A stretch of DNA of 64,000 nucleotides from Winogradskyella sp. (GTDB lineage Bacteria > Bacteroidota > Bacteroidia > Flavobacteriales > Flavobacteriaceae), in assembly GCF_013213835.1 (NCBI RefSeq), contig NZ_JABSSU010000010.1:1-64000 (forward strand), read 5' to 3'. The translations under genes were made by a program, and so were the position numbers. Below, piece by piece: positions 33,947 to 43,158 of this stretch (positions are counted from its first letter, which is position 1; each line of letters begins with the position of its first letter). Under the pieces are notes generated by a model that saw only the letters and a program-made list of their open reading frames with translations, was not told the origin of the DNA and did not search any database.

Positions 33947-35509
33947 TTAGCTGGCTAACATCTTTTTATTTTTCCCCTTGGATTCTAAAATATGCTGTAA
34001 ATCAGAACGGTTAATTGGCTTTTCTAGATAACGTAATGAATCTGAGTTGTTACTTGCATTAACAATATCCTCTGTTATTTTACCAGTAAGTACTACCACA
34101 TCAACATTAAGGTCTTGTTTTTTGATTTGGTTAATTAATTCATTTCCACTCATTACTGGCATATTAAGATCAGTAAAAACCAAATCGATTTTAGAATTTG
34201 TTTTTAATATATCTAGACCTTCTTTACCATTCATTGCAAAATGAACTTTAACATCAAATACTTGCAATACATGTTTCATGAGCATTTGTATCATTAAATC
34301 ATCTTCACAAATAAGTAATTCTCTATAACCGTCAGTATGATCTTCTTTGGCACCAAATGGTGTTGTTTGTCGTTCTTCTTGTTCGACTCTAATTATTGGT
34401 ATTGATACCGTGAACGTACTACCATTACCAAGCTCACTATCCACTTTTATACTTCCATTATGGGCTTCTACCATTTTAGAAGCAATTGTTAATCCCAATC
34501 CAGTACTTTTTTCGCCTGCAGTAGCTTTAATTGAAGTTGTCTGGAATGGTTGAAAAAGTTTTTTAATGTCACTTTTTGGTATGCCTTGACCTTCATCAAT
34601 GACCTTAATAGTTAGATTGTCATCATTAGAACTTGCGAATACAGTGATTTTTGATTTTGGAGCGGAATATTTTATTGCATTACCAATTAAATTGTTTAAT
34701 ACTTGAGTAAGTTTTGGGTAATCAAGCATCATACTAGGTATATCATTAGATACATCTGCTGTAATTTCAATCTTTTTCTTATGAGCAAATATTCTATTAA
34801 CGCTCACAGCTTCCTTAACTAAACTTATTGCACTTGCAGCCTGCTTATTTAAAGTAAATGTACCAGATTCAATTTTAGAGATATCTAATAGTTCATTCAC
34901 CATATTTATCATAAAATTTGATGATGAATGAATAACTTCAATATGTTGGTAAAACTCTGGCGTTAGCATTTCCTTCGCTTCTTCTAGTAAAATACTGCTG
35001 AAATACTGCATTACACCTAATGGATTTCTGAGGTCATGAGCTGCCATACCAAGGTACTTATTCTTTTGCACATTAACTTGTTGCAGTTTTTGTTTTTGCA
35101 ATTCTAACTGCTGCTTTTGTTTATGTAAAGTTATAAAGACCTCAGTTTTTGCTTGAACAATATTTGCATCTAAAGGTTTAAATAGGTAATCAACCGCTCC
35201 TTCGTTGTAGCCTTTGTAGACGTACTTTTCTTCTTTGCTTATTGCTGTAACAAAAATTATAGGAATATTTTTGTTTTTTGGATTTGATCTTAAAATTTCT
35301 ACCATTTCAAAACCATCCATTCCTGGCATTTGCACATCAGTTAAAATGAGTGCAAATTCATGTTTTATGGCCAATTTTAATGCTTCATTTCCAGAACTAG
35401 CTGAGATAATTTCTCGGTCATTTCCTTCTAAAATAGCTTCAAGAGAAAATAGATTTTCTGGTTTATCATCGACCAGTAGTATTTTTACTTTTTCTGTTGT
35501 AGGTTTCAT
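33947..35509 (-). CDS. REC-histidine kinase-REC hybrid protein
   Basis: A 520-residue cytosolic protein: receiver (about 8-125, phosphoacceptor in LILTDVQMPGMDGF), Gln/Lys-rich coiled coil (about 130-155), HisKA (about 155-220, His in MAAHDLRNPLGVM), HATPase_c (about 265-375, DEGQGIPKSD and TGLGLTIASKM) and a second receiver (about 395-510, phosphoacceptor in LVFTDLNMPVMSG). There is no DNA-binding output. It is last of the four-gene signalling operon, with a 6-base gap after the CheB gene. The N-terminal receiver probably accepts phosphate from the large kinase, making a phosphorelay. Confidence 0.92.
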   Translation of the reverse strand: MKPTTEKVKILLVDDKPENLFSLEAILEGNDREIISASSGNEALKLAIKHEFALILTDVQMPGMDGFEMVEILRSNPKNKNIPIIFVTAISKEEKYVYKGYNEGAVDYLFKPLDANIVQAKTEVFITLHKQKQQLELQKQKLQQVNVQKNKYLGMAAHDLRNPLGVMQYFSSILLEEAKEMLTPEFYQHIEVIHSSSNFMINMVNELLDISKIESGTFTLNKQAASAISLVKEAVSVNRIFAHKKKIEITADVSNDIPSMMLDYPKLTQVLNNLIGNAIKYSAPKSKITVFASSNDDNLTIKVIDEGQGIPKSDIKKLFQPFQTTSIKATAGEKSTGLGLTIASKMVEAHNGSIKVDSELGNGSTFTVSIPIIRVEQEERQTTPFGAKEDHTDGYRELLICEDDLMIQMLMKHVLQVFDVKVHFAMNGKEGLDILKTNSKIDLVFTDLNMPVMSGNELINQIKKQDLNVDVVVLTGKITEDIVNASNNSDSLRYLEKPINRSDLQHILESKGKNKKMLAS

Positions 35510-35515
35510 AGGTTA

Positions 35516-36082
35516 TTAATTAGAGGCTTCTGTAAGGGTTTTCAATATGTCATTTGAGGGAACTATTTTGGTTATTTCTGGATTAATTTTTAGAGTTCTT
35601 AGGGGCATGATGTCTACATCGGCATCGTTTGGATCCTGCACTATAACAGTCCCATTATGTTTTATTACTTCTTTTGCTCCTTTGGCACCGTCTTCATTAG
35701 CGCCAGAAAGAACAACAGCAATTAAGTTTTCCTTAAACACTTTTGCAAAAGAGATAAAGCTTACATCAATAGAAGGCCGACTATATAATACTTTTTCACT
35801 TAAATCGAGTTCTAGATGGTGATCTGTGCCAACCAGTAAATGATAATCTGTTGGAGCTAGGTAAACATTTCCATTTTCTAAATGATCGTAATGTTCAACT
35901 TCTATCACTGGTCTTTTTGATCTAGATGCGAGTAAATCGAGTAAAACATTTTGGTCGTTTTTTCCGCGATGTACTACAATAACAAAAGGAGGCTCAAAAT
36001 CTGTAGGACATTTTTCAACCAGTTGCAAAACAGCAGATAAGCTGCCTGCAGAACCACCTATTATGATTATTTTGTTAATCAC
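35516..36082 (-). CDS. CheB-type methylesterase domain protein
   Basis: A 188-residue stand-alone methylesterase domain without the usual N-terminal receiver. Catalytic triad visible: Ser in IGGSAGSLSAV (about 11), His in VVHRGKNDQN (about 38) and Asp in SGANEDGAKG (about 131). Known: CheB removes methyl groups from, or deamidates, glutamyl residues of receptors. It overlaps the CheR gene by 8 bases, so the opposing enzymes are made together. With no chemoreceptors or CheA/CheW nearby the target is probably the large kinase or another partner. Confidence 0.92.
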   Translation of the reverse strand: MINKIIIIGGSAGSLSAVLQLVEKCPTDFEPPFVIVVHRGKNDQNVLLDLLASRSKRPVIEVEHYDHLENGNVYLAPTDYHLLVGTDHHLELDLSEKVLYSRPSIDVSFISFAKVFKENLIAVVLSGANEDGAKGAKEVIKHNGTVIVQDPNDADVDIMPLRTLKINPEITKIVPSNDILKTLTEASN

Positions 36083-36911
36083 TTATTATTGCTTTCTTTC
36101 GATATATTTTATATTGTTTGTCCACCAGTTCTAGCTGTTCTTTATTTTTATAAAAGCTTATAGTCTCCTTGTCTCCAAGTACCAAATAGCCATAAGGTGC
36201 AAGACTATCAATTAATAGAGATAGTACTTTGTTTTGAAGATCTCTATCAAAATAAATAAGTACGTTTCTGCACATAATAAGTTGAAACTCGTTGAAGCTT
36301 GGATTCTTTACTAAGTTATGGCTAGAGAATACCATTTTCTTCTTTAACTCTGAGTTCATCTTTGCTAATTGATATTTTGCAGTATAATAGTCTGATAAGC
36401 TAAACTGACCGCCAGATGAGAGGTAGTTTGCTGAATATTTTCTCATCTCTGAAATACTGTAGATACCACTTTCAGCAGTTTTAAGAACTTCAGTATTTAT
36501 ATCAGTACCATATTGAAGTGTTTTTTTTAATAGACCGTGTTCCTTTAAAAGTATGGCTAATGAATACATCTCTTGACCAGAAGAGCAACCTGCATGCCAG
36601 ACCTTAAACTCTGGGAATGACTCCAAATAAGGAAAGACTACTTTGGTTATTTTATAAAAAACCTTCGGGTCTCTAAACATGTCTGTAACATTAACGGTAA
36701 TCTCATTGAGAAGTGTTTCTCTCGATAATTCCCCATTTGTGATGGCATATTGAAACTCATATATGCTAGAAAACCCCCATTTTTCTATAAGACGAAGCAT
36801 ACGTCTTTTTAATGATTCTGGGGCATAGCCTGAGAAGTCGAAATCAAAAATGTGTTTTGAAATCGAAATCATTTGTTCAAGGTCGGTATCTGAGAGGCTT
36901 GTTATTGTCAT
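36075..36911 (-). CDS. CheR-type protein-glutamate methyltransferase
   Basis: A 278-residue protein of normal CheR length: N-terminal helical domain (about 1-80, ESLKRRMLRLIEKWG) and SAM-dependent catalytic domain (about 85-270) with HAGCSSGQEMYSLAI for cofactor binding and MCRNVLIYFDRDLQ near the active site. Known reaction: SAM-dependent methyl ester formation on receptor glutamates. It starts 1 base after the stop of the hybrid kinase and overlaps the CheB gene. Its partner CheB and the absence of receptors suggest a non-chemotaxis regulatory cycle. Confidence 0.92.
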   Translation of the reverse strand: MTITSLSDTDLEQMISISKHIFDFDFSGYAPESLKRRMLRLIEKWGFSSIYEFQYAITNGELSRETLLNEITVNVTDMFRDPKVFYKITKVVFPYLESFPEFKVWHAGCSSGQEMYSLAILLKEHGLLKKTLQYGTDINTEVLKTAESGIYSISEMRKYSANYLSSGGQFSLSDYYTAKYQLAKMNSELKKKMVFSSHNLVKNPSFNEFQLIMCRNVLIYFDRDLQNKVLSLLIDSLAPYGYLVLGDKETISFYKNKEQLELVDKQYKIYRKKAIISD

Positions 36912-36912
36912 A

Positions 36913-39900
36913 TTAAACAGTTTCTCTATATAACCATACTCTCAGTAAGGATAATAGTTTGTCTACATCTAAAGGTTTACTCATATAGTCTGATAAGCCT
37001 GCCTCTAGAGTTTTTTCTCTATCGCCTTTCATTGCCTTGGCTGTTAATGCAATAATAGGAAGATCCTCATATCCCATTTCTCTGATCTTCTTTGTGGCTT
37101 CATAACCATCCATTTCAGGCATCATAATATCCATTAAGACAGCTTCTACATCTTTATGATCTTGCATTGCCTCAATAGCCTCGAATCCATTAGTTGCTAC
37201 AACAGTTTCTATACCTTGATCTTCTAATATGGTTTGCAATGCATAAATATTACGCATATCATCGTCTACCATAAGTACTTTTCTGCCTTCTAAACTATCG
37301 GCGTCACTTAGTTGTTGACTGCTCAGTTGAGGTCTGTTTGCATTAATTTTTATATCATCTTGTGATTTATCAATCTGATGCATGAATAATTCTGTTTCTT
37401 CTAAAAGACGTGAGTAAGACTCTTTGCTTTTTAAAACAACAGAGGTTTCCTTGTGTTTTTGAATTTGACTTATCTCCTTCTTTGAAAGATCTCTTGCAGT
37501 AAATACAATAACAGGTATTTCTGATTGATTATCTCTTATTTTGTTCAGAAGACTAATTCCATCAACATCAGGCAATCCTATATCTAGAATAATCAAATCT
37601 GTCTTATTCTTTTTCAAGAATTCTAAAGCCTCTTTTCCACTAAAGGCTGAGGTGGAATTTAAATTTTTCTTCTTTATAATGTCTTGGATGGTGAGGTTTT
37701 GCACTTTGTCATCTTCAATAACTAATACATGCTTGGAGTCCTTAGAAGTATTTAACTTCATATTATCAAATACATTATCTAAGGTTTCGGCAGATATAGG
37801 TTTCACCAAATAATCAACAGCGCCTAAGTCTAATCCTAATTGACTTTTATCCATACCAGACATCACATGCACAGGAATATTTTTATACGGACTATTTTTT
37901 AGCATTTTAAGAACATCCCATCCATTTAAGCTAGGTAGTTTCATATCTAGGATGATAGATTTTGGTTGGTATGCTTCTACGTATTTAAGTGCTAATTCAC
38001 CATCATTTACTACAATACCTGCAAACCCTTTTCTCCTTGCAAAGTCAAGTAATGTTTTCGCAATCTGTATATCATCTTCAACAATTAATACCGATTTTTC
38101 AGCATCTGAAATTATGTTTCTATCATCTGCTATAATTGGCTCATAAGTTTGACCTAAGCCTCCAAAAGTTGAATGCTCTTCAACTTGTTCTTCAGAGTCA
38201 TTGAGTAATCCTTTAATTATATCATCGGCATTAGTTTTTTCCTCACTAGATTTTTCCTGTTTTTGATTTTCAAAAGGAAGATAAATTGTAAACGTAGCTC
38301 CTTTACCTAGATCGCTTTCAAGATGAATTTCACCACCTAACATTTCAATTAATTCTTTTGAAATAGAAAGGCCTAAACCTGTACCTCCATATTTCCTCTG
38401 TGTAGAACCATCGGCTTGTTTGAACGCCTGAAATACAGTATTGTGTTTATCTTCAGGAATACCAATGCCACTATCTTTCACTGAAATTTCGAGTACAGTC
38501 TCATTTTTAAGTAGTTGTTTCTGGTAAAAACGAGGACTTGAAAGTGTTTGTTTAAAACTTAAGTCTATTGTGCCATTCTCAGGTGTGAACTTAAATGCGT
38601 TACTCAATAGATTTCTTAAAACTTGATCTAATCTTAATTTATCAGTAGAAATATGTTCAGGTAAGCTATCATCGTAGTGTAGTACGAAATCTATTTTATT
38701 ATCATCTGCAATCGCCTTAAACGACATTTCAATATCATTAGCAAGTTTATTAATCTGATGTTGTTCTATTTCAAATTCAATTTTACCAGATTCTACCTTA
38801 GCTAAGTCTAGAACTTCATTGATAAGGGTTAGTAAGTCAGATCCTGACTTTTGAATTACATTCGCAAATTCAATTTGCTTTTCGGTTAAGTTTTCATCCT
38901 TATTGTCAATAAGTAATTTAGAAAGTATAAGTATGCTATTTAAAGGTGTGCGCAATTCATGCGACATATTGGCTAAAAACTCAGACTTGTATTTACTACT
39001 GTTTTCTAATTCTTTAGCTTTAATTCCTAATGCTTCACGAGCTTGCTTTAATGCAGCATTTTGTTCTTGAACAGATTGGTTTTTTTCTTCGAGTAAAGAT
39101 GCTTTTTCTTCTAATTCTGCATTTACTTGAGCCAATTCTTCTTGCTGCACTCTCAGTTCTTCTTCGGAAGCCTGTAAAGCCTGTGTTTGTTCGGTCAATT
39201 CTTCATTTTGAACACGTAATTCTTGTTCTTGTTCTTGTAATTTTTCGTTTGCGCTATTTAAAGCAACTTGTTGACGTTTACTTTCTGTAATATCAGTTAC
39301 TATTTTTAGAATTTTGTAAGCATTTCCTTTTAAGTCTAAAATAGGGTTGTAATTACCCTTTATCCAGACAGATTCTCCTTTTTTAGTAAATCGTTCAAAC
39401 TCTGCGGTCCTAAACTCACCATCTCTAAATGATTCCCAAAATGCCTTATATTCCTCACTTTTAGCATAAGTTTTATCGACAAATATTGAGTGGTGTTTAC
39501 CAACAATTTCATCTAATGTATAACCCATTAGATTTAAGAATATATCGTTTGCTCTTTGAATATTCCCTTCCAAATCAAACTCAATAACCGCATTAGAACG
39601 ATTTATAGCCTCCATTTGGTTGTTAATTTCTACAGATAATTGTGCTGCTTTGCGCTGCTGCTCTACAGATTCAGTAATATCTGTAGCAATCTTCATAATT
39701 CGATAAGGTTTGCCATCAGAACCAATAAGTGGATTATAACTACCATGTATAAATATTTCGTTGCCTGTTTTTGAATACCTTGTAAATTCGTCTGTTTTGA
39801 AAGCTCCTTTTGCTAATTCTTTCCAGAACTTTAGGTAATCTTTACTTTTTGCATACTCAGGATGTACAAAAATTGCATGATGTTTTCCTTGAATTTCTTG

Positions 39901-40794
39901 TAAGCTATATCCCATTAAATCTAGGAACAGTTGATTAGCCGTTAAAATATTCCCCTCTAGATCAAATTCAATTGCTGCATTAGATCTATTGATAGCCTCA
40001 ATTCTATTTTCAACTTCAATTGAAAGTTGTTCTGTTTTGGCTCTATCAATAACTGCATGTATTGAAATTCCAAGTCCTTTTTCAATTTCTTCTAAATATC
40101 TTACCTCTAATGGAGAAAGAGAAGATGTAAATCCCATTTCTACGATTGCTACAACCGCTTTATTGTGTAAAATTGGGAATACAACAATTTGTTCTGGTGG
40201 AGTTGTTCCAACACCTGATTGTATGCTAATATATTCTTTAGGTACATTGGTAATTCGTATTGCTTTCTTTTCTAACGCTACTTGTCCAACAATGCCTTCA
40301 CCTAAATTAAATTTAGTTTTAACTGATTTTCTATCATTAAAAGCATAGGAGGCTTTGAGTACCATGACATCATCATCGTCATCAACATTTGAAAAGAGAC
40401 TCTCATTAATATAAAATGCCCCAATGCCTGCATTTAGTTGAGCACTAAGAATTGATATAATTTTTTCACTAATAATTTGAATATTATCAAGTCCATTAGT
40501 TTGATCAAATAATTCGGCTAAATGACTTTTTAACCAGTTTCTGTCATATACTTCCTTATTTAATTTATCAAGTCTATTTACTTTTATTTGAGCATTAAGC
40601 CACAGAATAAAGAATGTCACTGTGATAACTAGAGATATAATTGCAGGAATAATTCCGATTGAATTGAATAACCAAGTTGAAAGTAAGGAAGCGATTATAG
40701 CAAATGATGCTCCTGCTGCACTGTATAGTAGAAGTCTTTTAGTTTTAGCTTCTGACCTTTTTAAATCTTCATCTTTTTGAAATGAACTATTCAT
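36913..40794 (-). CDS. Giant hybrid sensor kinase (TM-GAF-PAS-PAS-HK-REC-REC-REC)
   Basis: A 1293-residue protein: two membrane helices (about 24-72), GAF domain (about 90-245), two near-duplicate PAS domains (about 265-390 and 395-515, both with AINRSNA.IEFDLEGNI), long Glu/Gln-rich coiled coil (about 515-615), HisKA (His in LANMSHELRTPLN, about 626), HATPase_c (DSGIGIPED, TGLGLSISKELIEMLGG) and three receivers with Asp in ILDMKLPSLNG, ILDIGLPDVDG and LMDIMMPEMDGYEA. No Hpt domain follows. It is first in an operon with CheR, CheB and the REC-HK-REC gene. The PAS pair looks like a recent internal duplication. Confidence 0.92.
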   Translation of the reverse strand: MNSSFQKDEDLKRSEAKTKRLLLYSAAGASFAIIASLLSTWLFNSIGIIPAIISLVITVTFFILWLNAQIKVNRLDKLNKEVYDRNWLKSHLAELFDQTNGLDNIQIISEKIISILSAQLNAGIGAFYINESLFSNVDDDDDVMVLKASYAFNDRKSVKTKFNLGEGIVGQVALEKKAIRITNVPKEYISIQSGVGTTPPEQIVVFPILHNKAVVAIVEMGFTSSLSPLEVRYLEEIEKGLGISIHAVIDRAKTEQLSIEVENRIEAINRSNAAIEFDLEGNILTANQLFLDLMGYSLQEIQGKHHAIFVHPEYAKSKDYLKFWKELAKGAFKTDEFTRYSKTGNEIFIHGSYNPLIGSDGKPYRIMKIATDITESVEQQRKAAQLSVEINNQMEAINRSNAVIEFDLEGNIQRANDIFLNLMGYTLDEIVGKHHSIFVDKTYAKSEEYKAFWESFRDGEFRTAEFERFTKKGESVWIKGNYNPILDLKGNAYKILKIVTDITESKRQQVALNSANEKLQEQEQELRVQNEELTEQTQALQASEEELRVQQEELAQVNAELEEKASLLEEKNQSVQEQNAALKQAREALGIKAKELENSSKYKSEFLANMSHELRTPLNSILILSKLLIDNKDENLTEKQIEFANVIQKSGSDLLTLINEVLDLAKVESGKIEFEIEQHQINKLANDIEMSFKAIADDNKIDFVLHYDDSLPEHISTDKLRLDQVLRNLLSNAFKFTPENGTIDLSFKQTLSSPRFYQKQLLKNETVLEISVKDSGIGIPEDKHNTVFQAFKQADGSTQRKYGGTGLGLSISKELIEMLGGEIHLESDLGKGATFTIYLPFENQKQEKSSEEKTNADDIIKGLLNDSEEQVEEHSTFGGLGQTYEPIIADDRNIISDAEKSVLIVEDDIQIAKTLLDFARRKGFAGIVVNDGELALKYVEAYQPKSIILDMKLPSLNGWDVLKMLKNSPYKNIPVHVMSGMDKSQLGLDLGAVDYLVKPISAETLDNVFDNMKLNTSKDSKHVLVIEDDKVQNLTIQDIIKKKNLNSTSAFSGKEALEFLKKNKTDLIILDIGLPDVDGISLLNKIRDNQSEIPVIVFTARDLSKKEISQIQKHKETSVVLKSKESYSRLLEETELFMHQIDKSQDDIKINANRPQLSSQQLSDADSLEGRKVLMVDDDMRNIYALQTILEDQGIETVVATNGFEAIEAMQDHKDVEAVLMDIMMPEMDGYEATKKIREMGYEDLPIIALTAKAMKGDREKTLEAGLSDYMSKPLDVDKLLSLLRVWLYRETV

Positions 40795-41575
40795 GATAGT
40801 AGGTGTTTATTTTTTTTGGAAAAAAATTTTAGAATTTTCATTAAATAAAGGTGTCGAAGAAGTATAATTAAGAGACTTTATTTTCACCGTTTTAATCTAA
40901 TCCTTCTTCCAAGATAGATACTTTTACAACTACAAAAAAAGATTTAATAATCTTAACACGTTTTAACCAGATTATTTTAACATAGGATAATTTTTTAAGG
41001 CAATTTTTAGCCATTTTTGGTTAAAAAAATAGATTAAGTGTAATATTTTACCGTTTAAAAGCGTAATTTTTTAGGTTTTAGGGTGGTCTTAGTTGTGTTC
41101 TAAACGGCATTGTTTTTTAAACTTTGAATGCAGATTGTAGACTTAATTTGCTATCAAGTTTTTAATCAATTTCTAAAGTATATTTCGGTGATACTAAAGT
41201 GTTGAAATTCAAACTAGGCAACCTCAAAATAATCTTAATCCTTTTTTGTTATGCTCACAACATTTAGATCTTGGTTTTGTTCGCTATGAGTTCAAAATCT
41301 GTAACAGTTATTATATGCTCAATTCATGAACTATAGGTCATTTTGAAGCTTAGATAGTTTTTAAAATTGTGTTTACTCTTTTATGTATTCTATTTTATCA
41401 TAAGTCAACTTTTTAAAATTGAAATTCATCTACTTTCGTAAAATAATCAGACAAAGTGTTTTATTTTATCGTTAAAAGTTCGCTTTTCGATAATACTTGA
41501 GGAATGTAATGTTGTGGAATGTCAGATTTAAATATCAAGAAATTCTTTAATAATCAATTCAATTCCATATAAGTT
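40795..41575. other. Non-coding 781-base gap
   Basis: A long AT-rich gap upstream of both the hybrid-kinase operon (minus strand) and the giant secreted protein (plus strand). No ORF of size, tRNA or strong hairpin is seen. It must hold both promoters, but I could not pick a convincing TAnnTTTG with a matching -33 box. Confidence 0.4.
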
Positions 41576-43099
41576 ATGAAGTCACTTTACGCTAAGCTGA
41601 TCTATAAAAATGTATGTATTTTTACGTTTGTAGCTTTCCTATTTAATTTTAATGTAGTCGCCCAAACCTTAACCACTCAAAATGGTGGTCAAACAGGTAC
41701 TTCTGGTACCAACTGGAGTATTTCAGGAACCACACTTACGGTAACCGGAACAGCCAGTATAGATGCCTCAACTGTTGAAACAGCACTTGGTAATGGTTCC
41801 TTAACGATAGTAGGTAATACCACAGATTTCGATGTGACGATTAGCGAAAGTATTATATCAAGCACTGCGGGTAATGGATTGACCATCGGTAATGATGGGG
41901 ATACTGGACAGATTCGCATCAACCAAAGTGTAACAATAGCTGGTGCTATTACTTTTAATGGTGGTTATGTTTATACTTTAGCAGACGTTGAGTCTACACA
42001 AAGCGGGGCAGATATAATACTTAAAGCTTCAGAAAATGTGCCAGGTTCTAATTTATCTAATGGCTGGATTATTTTCACCAATTTAGTTGATGTTACAACA
42101 ACTAATAGCGACATTATTATATGGAGTAATGCGGCTAATAGAACCTCTGGTCAAGCCAACAATGAAGTTGTCCTCCAAGGAAATAATATTCTTAGTACAT
42201 CTGGTGGGAAAATAGTGATTGCTGGTGGACTGGACGATGGCAGCAATGGTGGTACTGCAGCAGATGGCATTCCTGACGGTTATGCCTACAGAGGTAGTTA
42301 TACTGGTGAAGCAGTTGATATTCGTGCCAATGTTACCATAGACTCCGATGGTGGTGAGATTATTATTAGAGGACAACAAAATGGAGCAGACACGGCTGTA
42401 AGGAGTGATAATACATTTAATATCAATAATGCAGGCGCCGTAACGATTGATGGTAAAAATACCGGAATCTATTCAGTGCTCTTCGGAATTGCAAACCTAA
42501 ATGTGAGCAACGCAAATGCCTCTTTAACCCTGAATGGAACGACCAGTATTGCTGCTTTAGGGTTACTAACGGTGACCACACAAGGTGGTGATGTGCTATT
42601 TGCATCTAATGTAGACGACGCAACAGATGGCGAGACTACAGTCAATGGATTTATAAGAATGAATGCCGGCTTGTCCATAACTACCAATGGTGGTGATATT
42701 ACTTTGGGTGGCGAAAACGCTTCAGCAACTGGCTACGCTATGGGATCCTCTAATGGTTCATTAACAGAAGGTATCCGTGTAGATGTCAGTAATAATCTTA
42801 ATTCTGGAGGAGGTAGCATTAGCTTAAAAGGAAAAAGTTATGCTGCTTCAGTTGGTGCTGCAACAGGTGCCGCGGGTGTGATGTTTTTCAATGTTATTTC
42901 TGGAGTTGTTAATAGTGGTACAGGAACAATACTATTAGATGGCTATAGTCAAACATCAGCTGGCAATGCTATAGCTGGAATTCTATGGTGGAATAACTCA
43001 ACCGCAAGTGATTTTACTATCCAATCGGCAAATACCAATGCCAATGCATTACCATCAACGGCTTTTCTGCAGGCATCTCAGGGCAAGCTTATGGTATAG
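41576..43099 (+). CDS. Giant secreted T9SS protein, N-terminal part (before frameshift)
   Basis: 507 residues: export signal (YKNVCIFTFVAFLFNFNVVA region) followed by repeated Gly/Thr/Asn-rich strands typical of a right-handed beta-helix adhesin (for example DGGEIIIRGQQNGA and NGGDITLGGENASA). It runs into a TAG soon after SANTNANALPSTAF, but the +1-shifted reading from about 43045 (ITINGFSAGISG then GQAYGIEVEGLN) continues straight into the next part with the same composition. Seen: a one-base change near GCATTACC (about 43045-43050) explains the break. So this is the N-terminal fifth of one ~2720-residue protein. The export signal here and the sorting domain at the far end belong together. 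Confidence 0.85.
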   Translation: MKSLYAKLIYKNVCIFTFVAFLFNFNVVAQTLTTQNGGQTGTSGTNWSISGTTLTVTGTASIDASTVETALGNGSLTIVGNTTDFDVTISESIISSTAGNGLTIGNDGDTGQIRINQSVTIAGAITFNGGYVYTLADVESTQSGADIILKASENVPGSNLSNGWIIFTNLVDVTTTNSDIIIWSNAANRTSGQANNEVVLQGNNILSTSGGKIVIAGGLDDGSNGGTAADGIPDGYAYRGSYTGEAVDIRANVTIDSDGGEIIIRGQQNGADTAVRSDNTFNINNAGAVTIDGKNTGIYSVLFGIANLNVSNANASLTLNGTTSIAALGLLTVTTQGGDVLFASNVDDATDGETTVNGFIRMNAGLSITTNGGDITLGGENASATGYAMGSSNGSLTEGIRVDVSNNLNSGGGSISLKGKSYAASVGAATGAAGVMFFNVISGVVNSGTGTILLDGYSQTSAGNAIAGILWWNNSTASDFTIQSANTNANALPSTAFLQASQGKLMV

Positions 43100-43158
43100 A
43101 AGTAGAAGGCTTAAATACACTCAATGTTTTTGCGACCGCTTCTGGCGGCGGTATAACT

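Noticed and set aside
39989..40348. Plus-strand ORF of 119 codons and several others antisense to the hybrid kinase
   Set aside because: All lie over well-supported kinase domains and have no recognisable motif.
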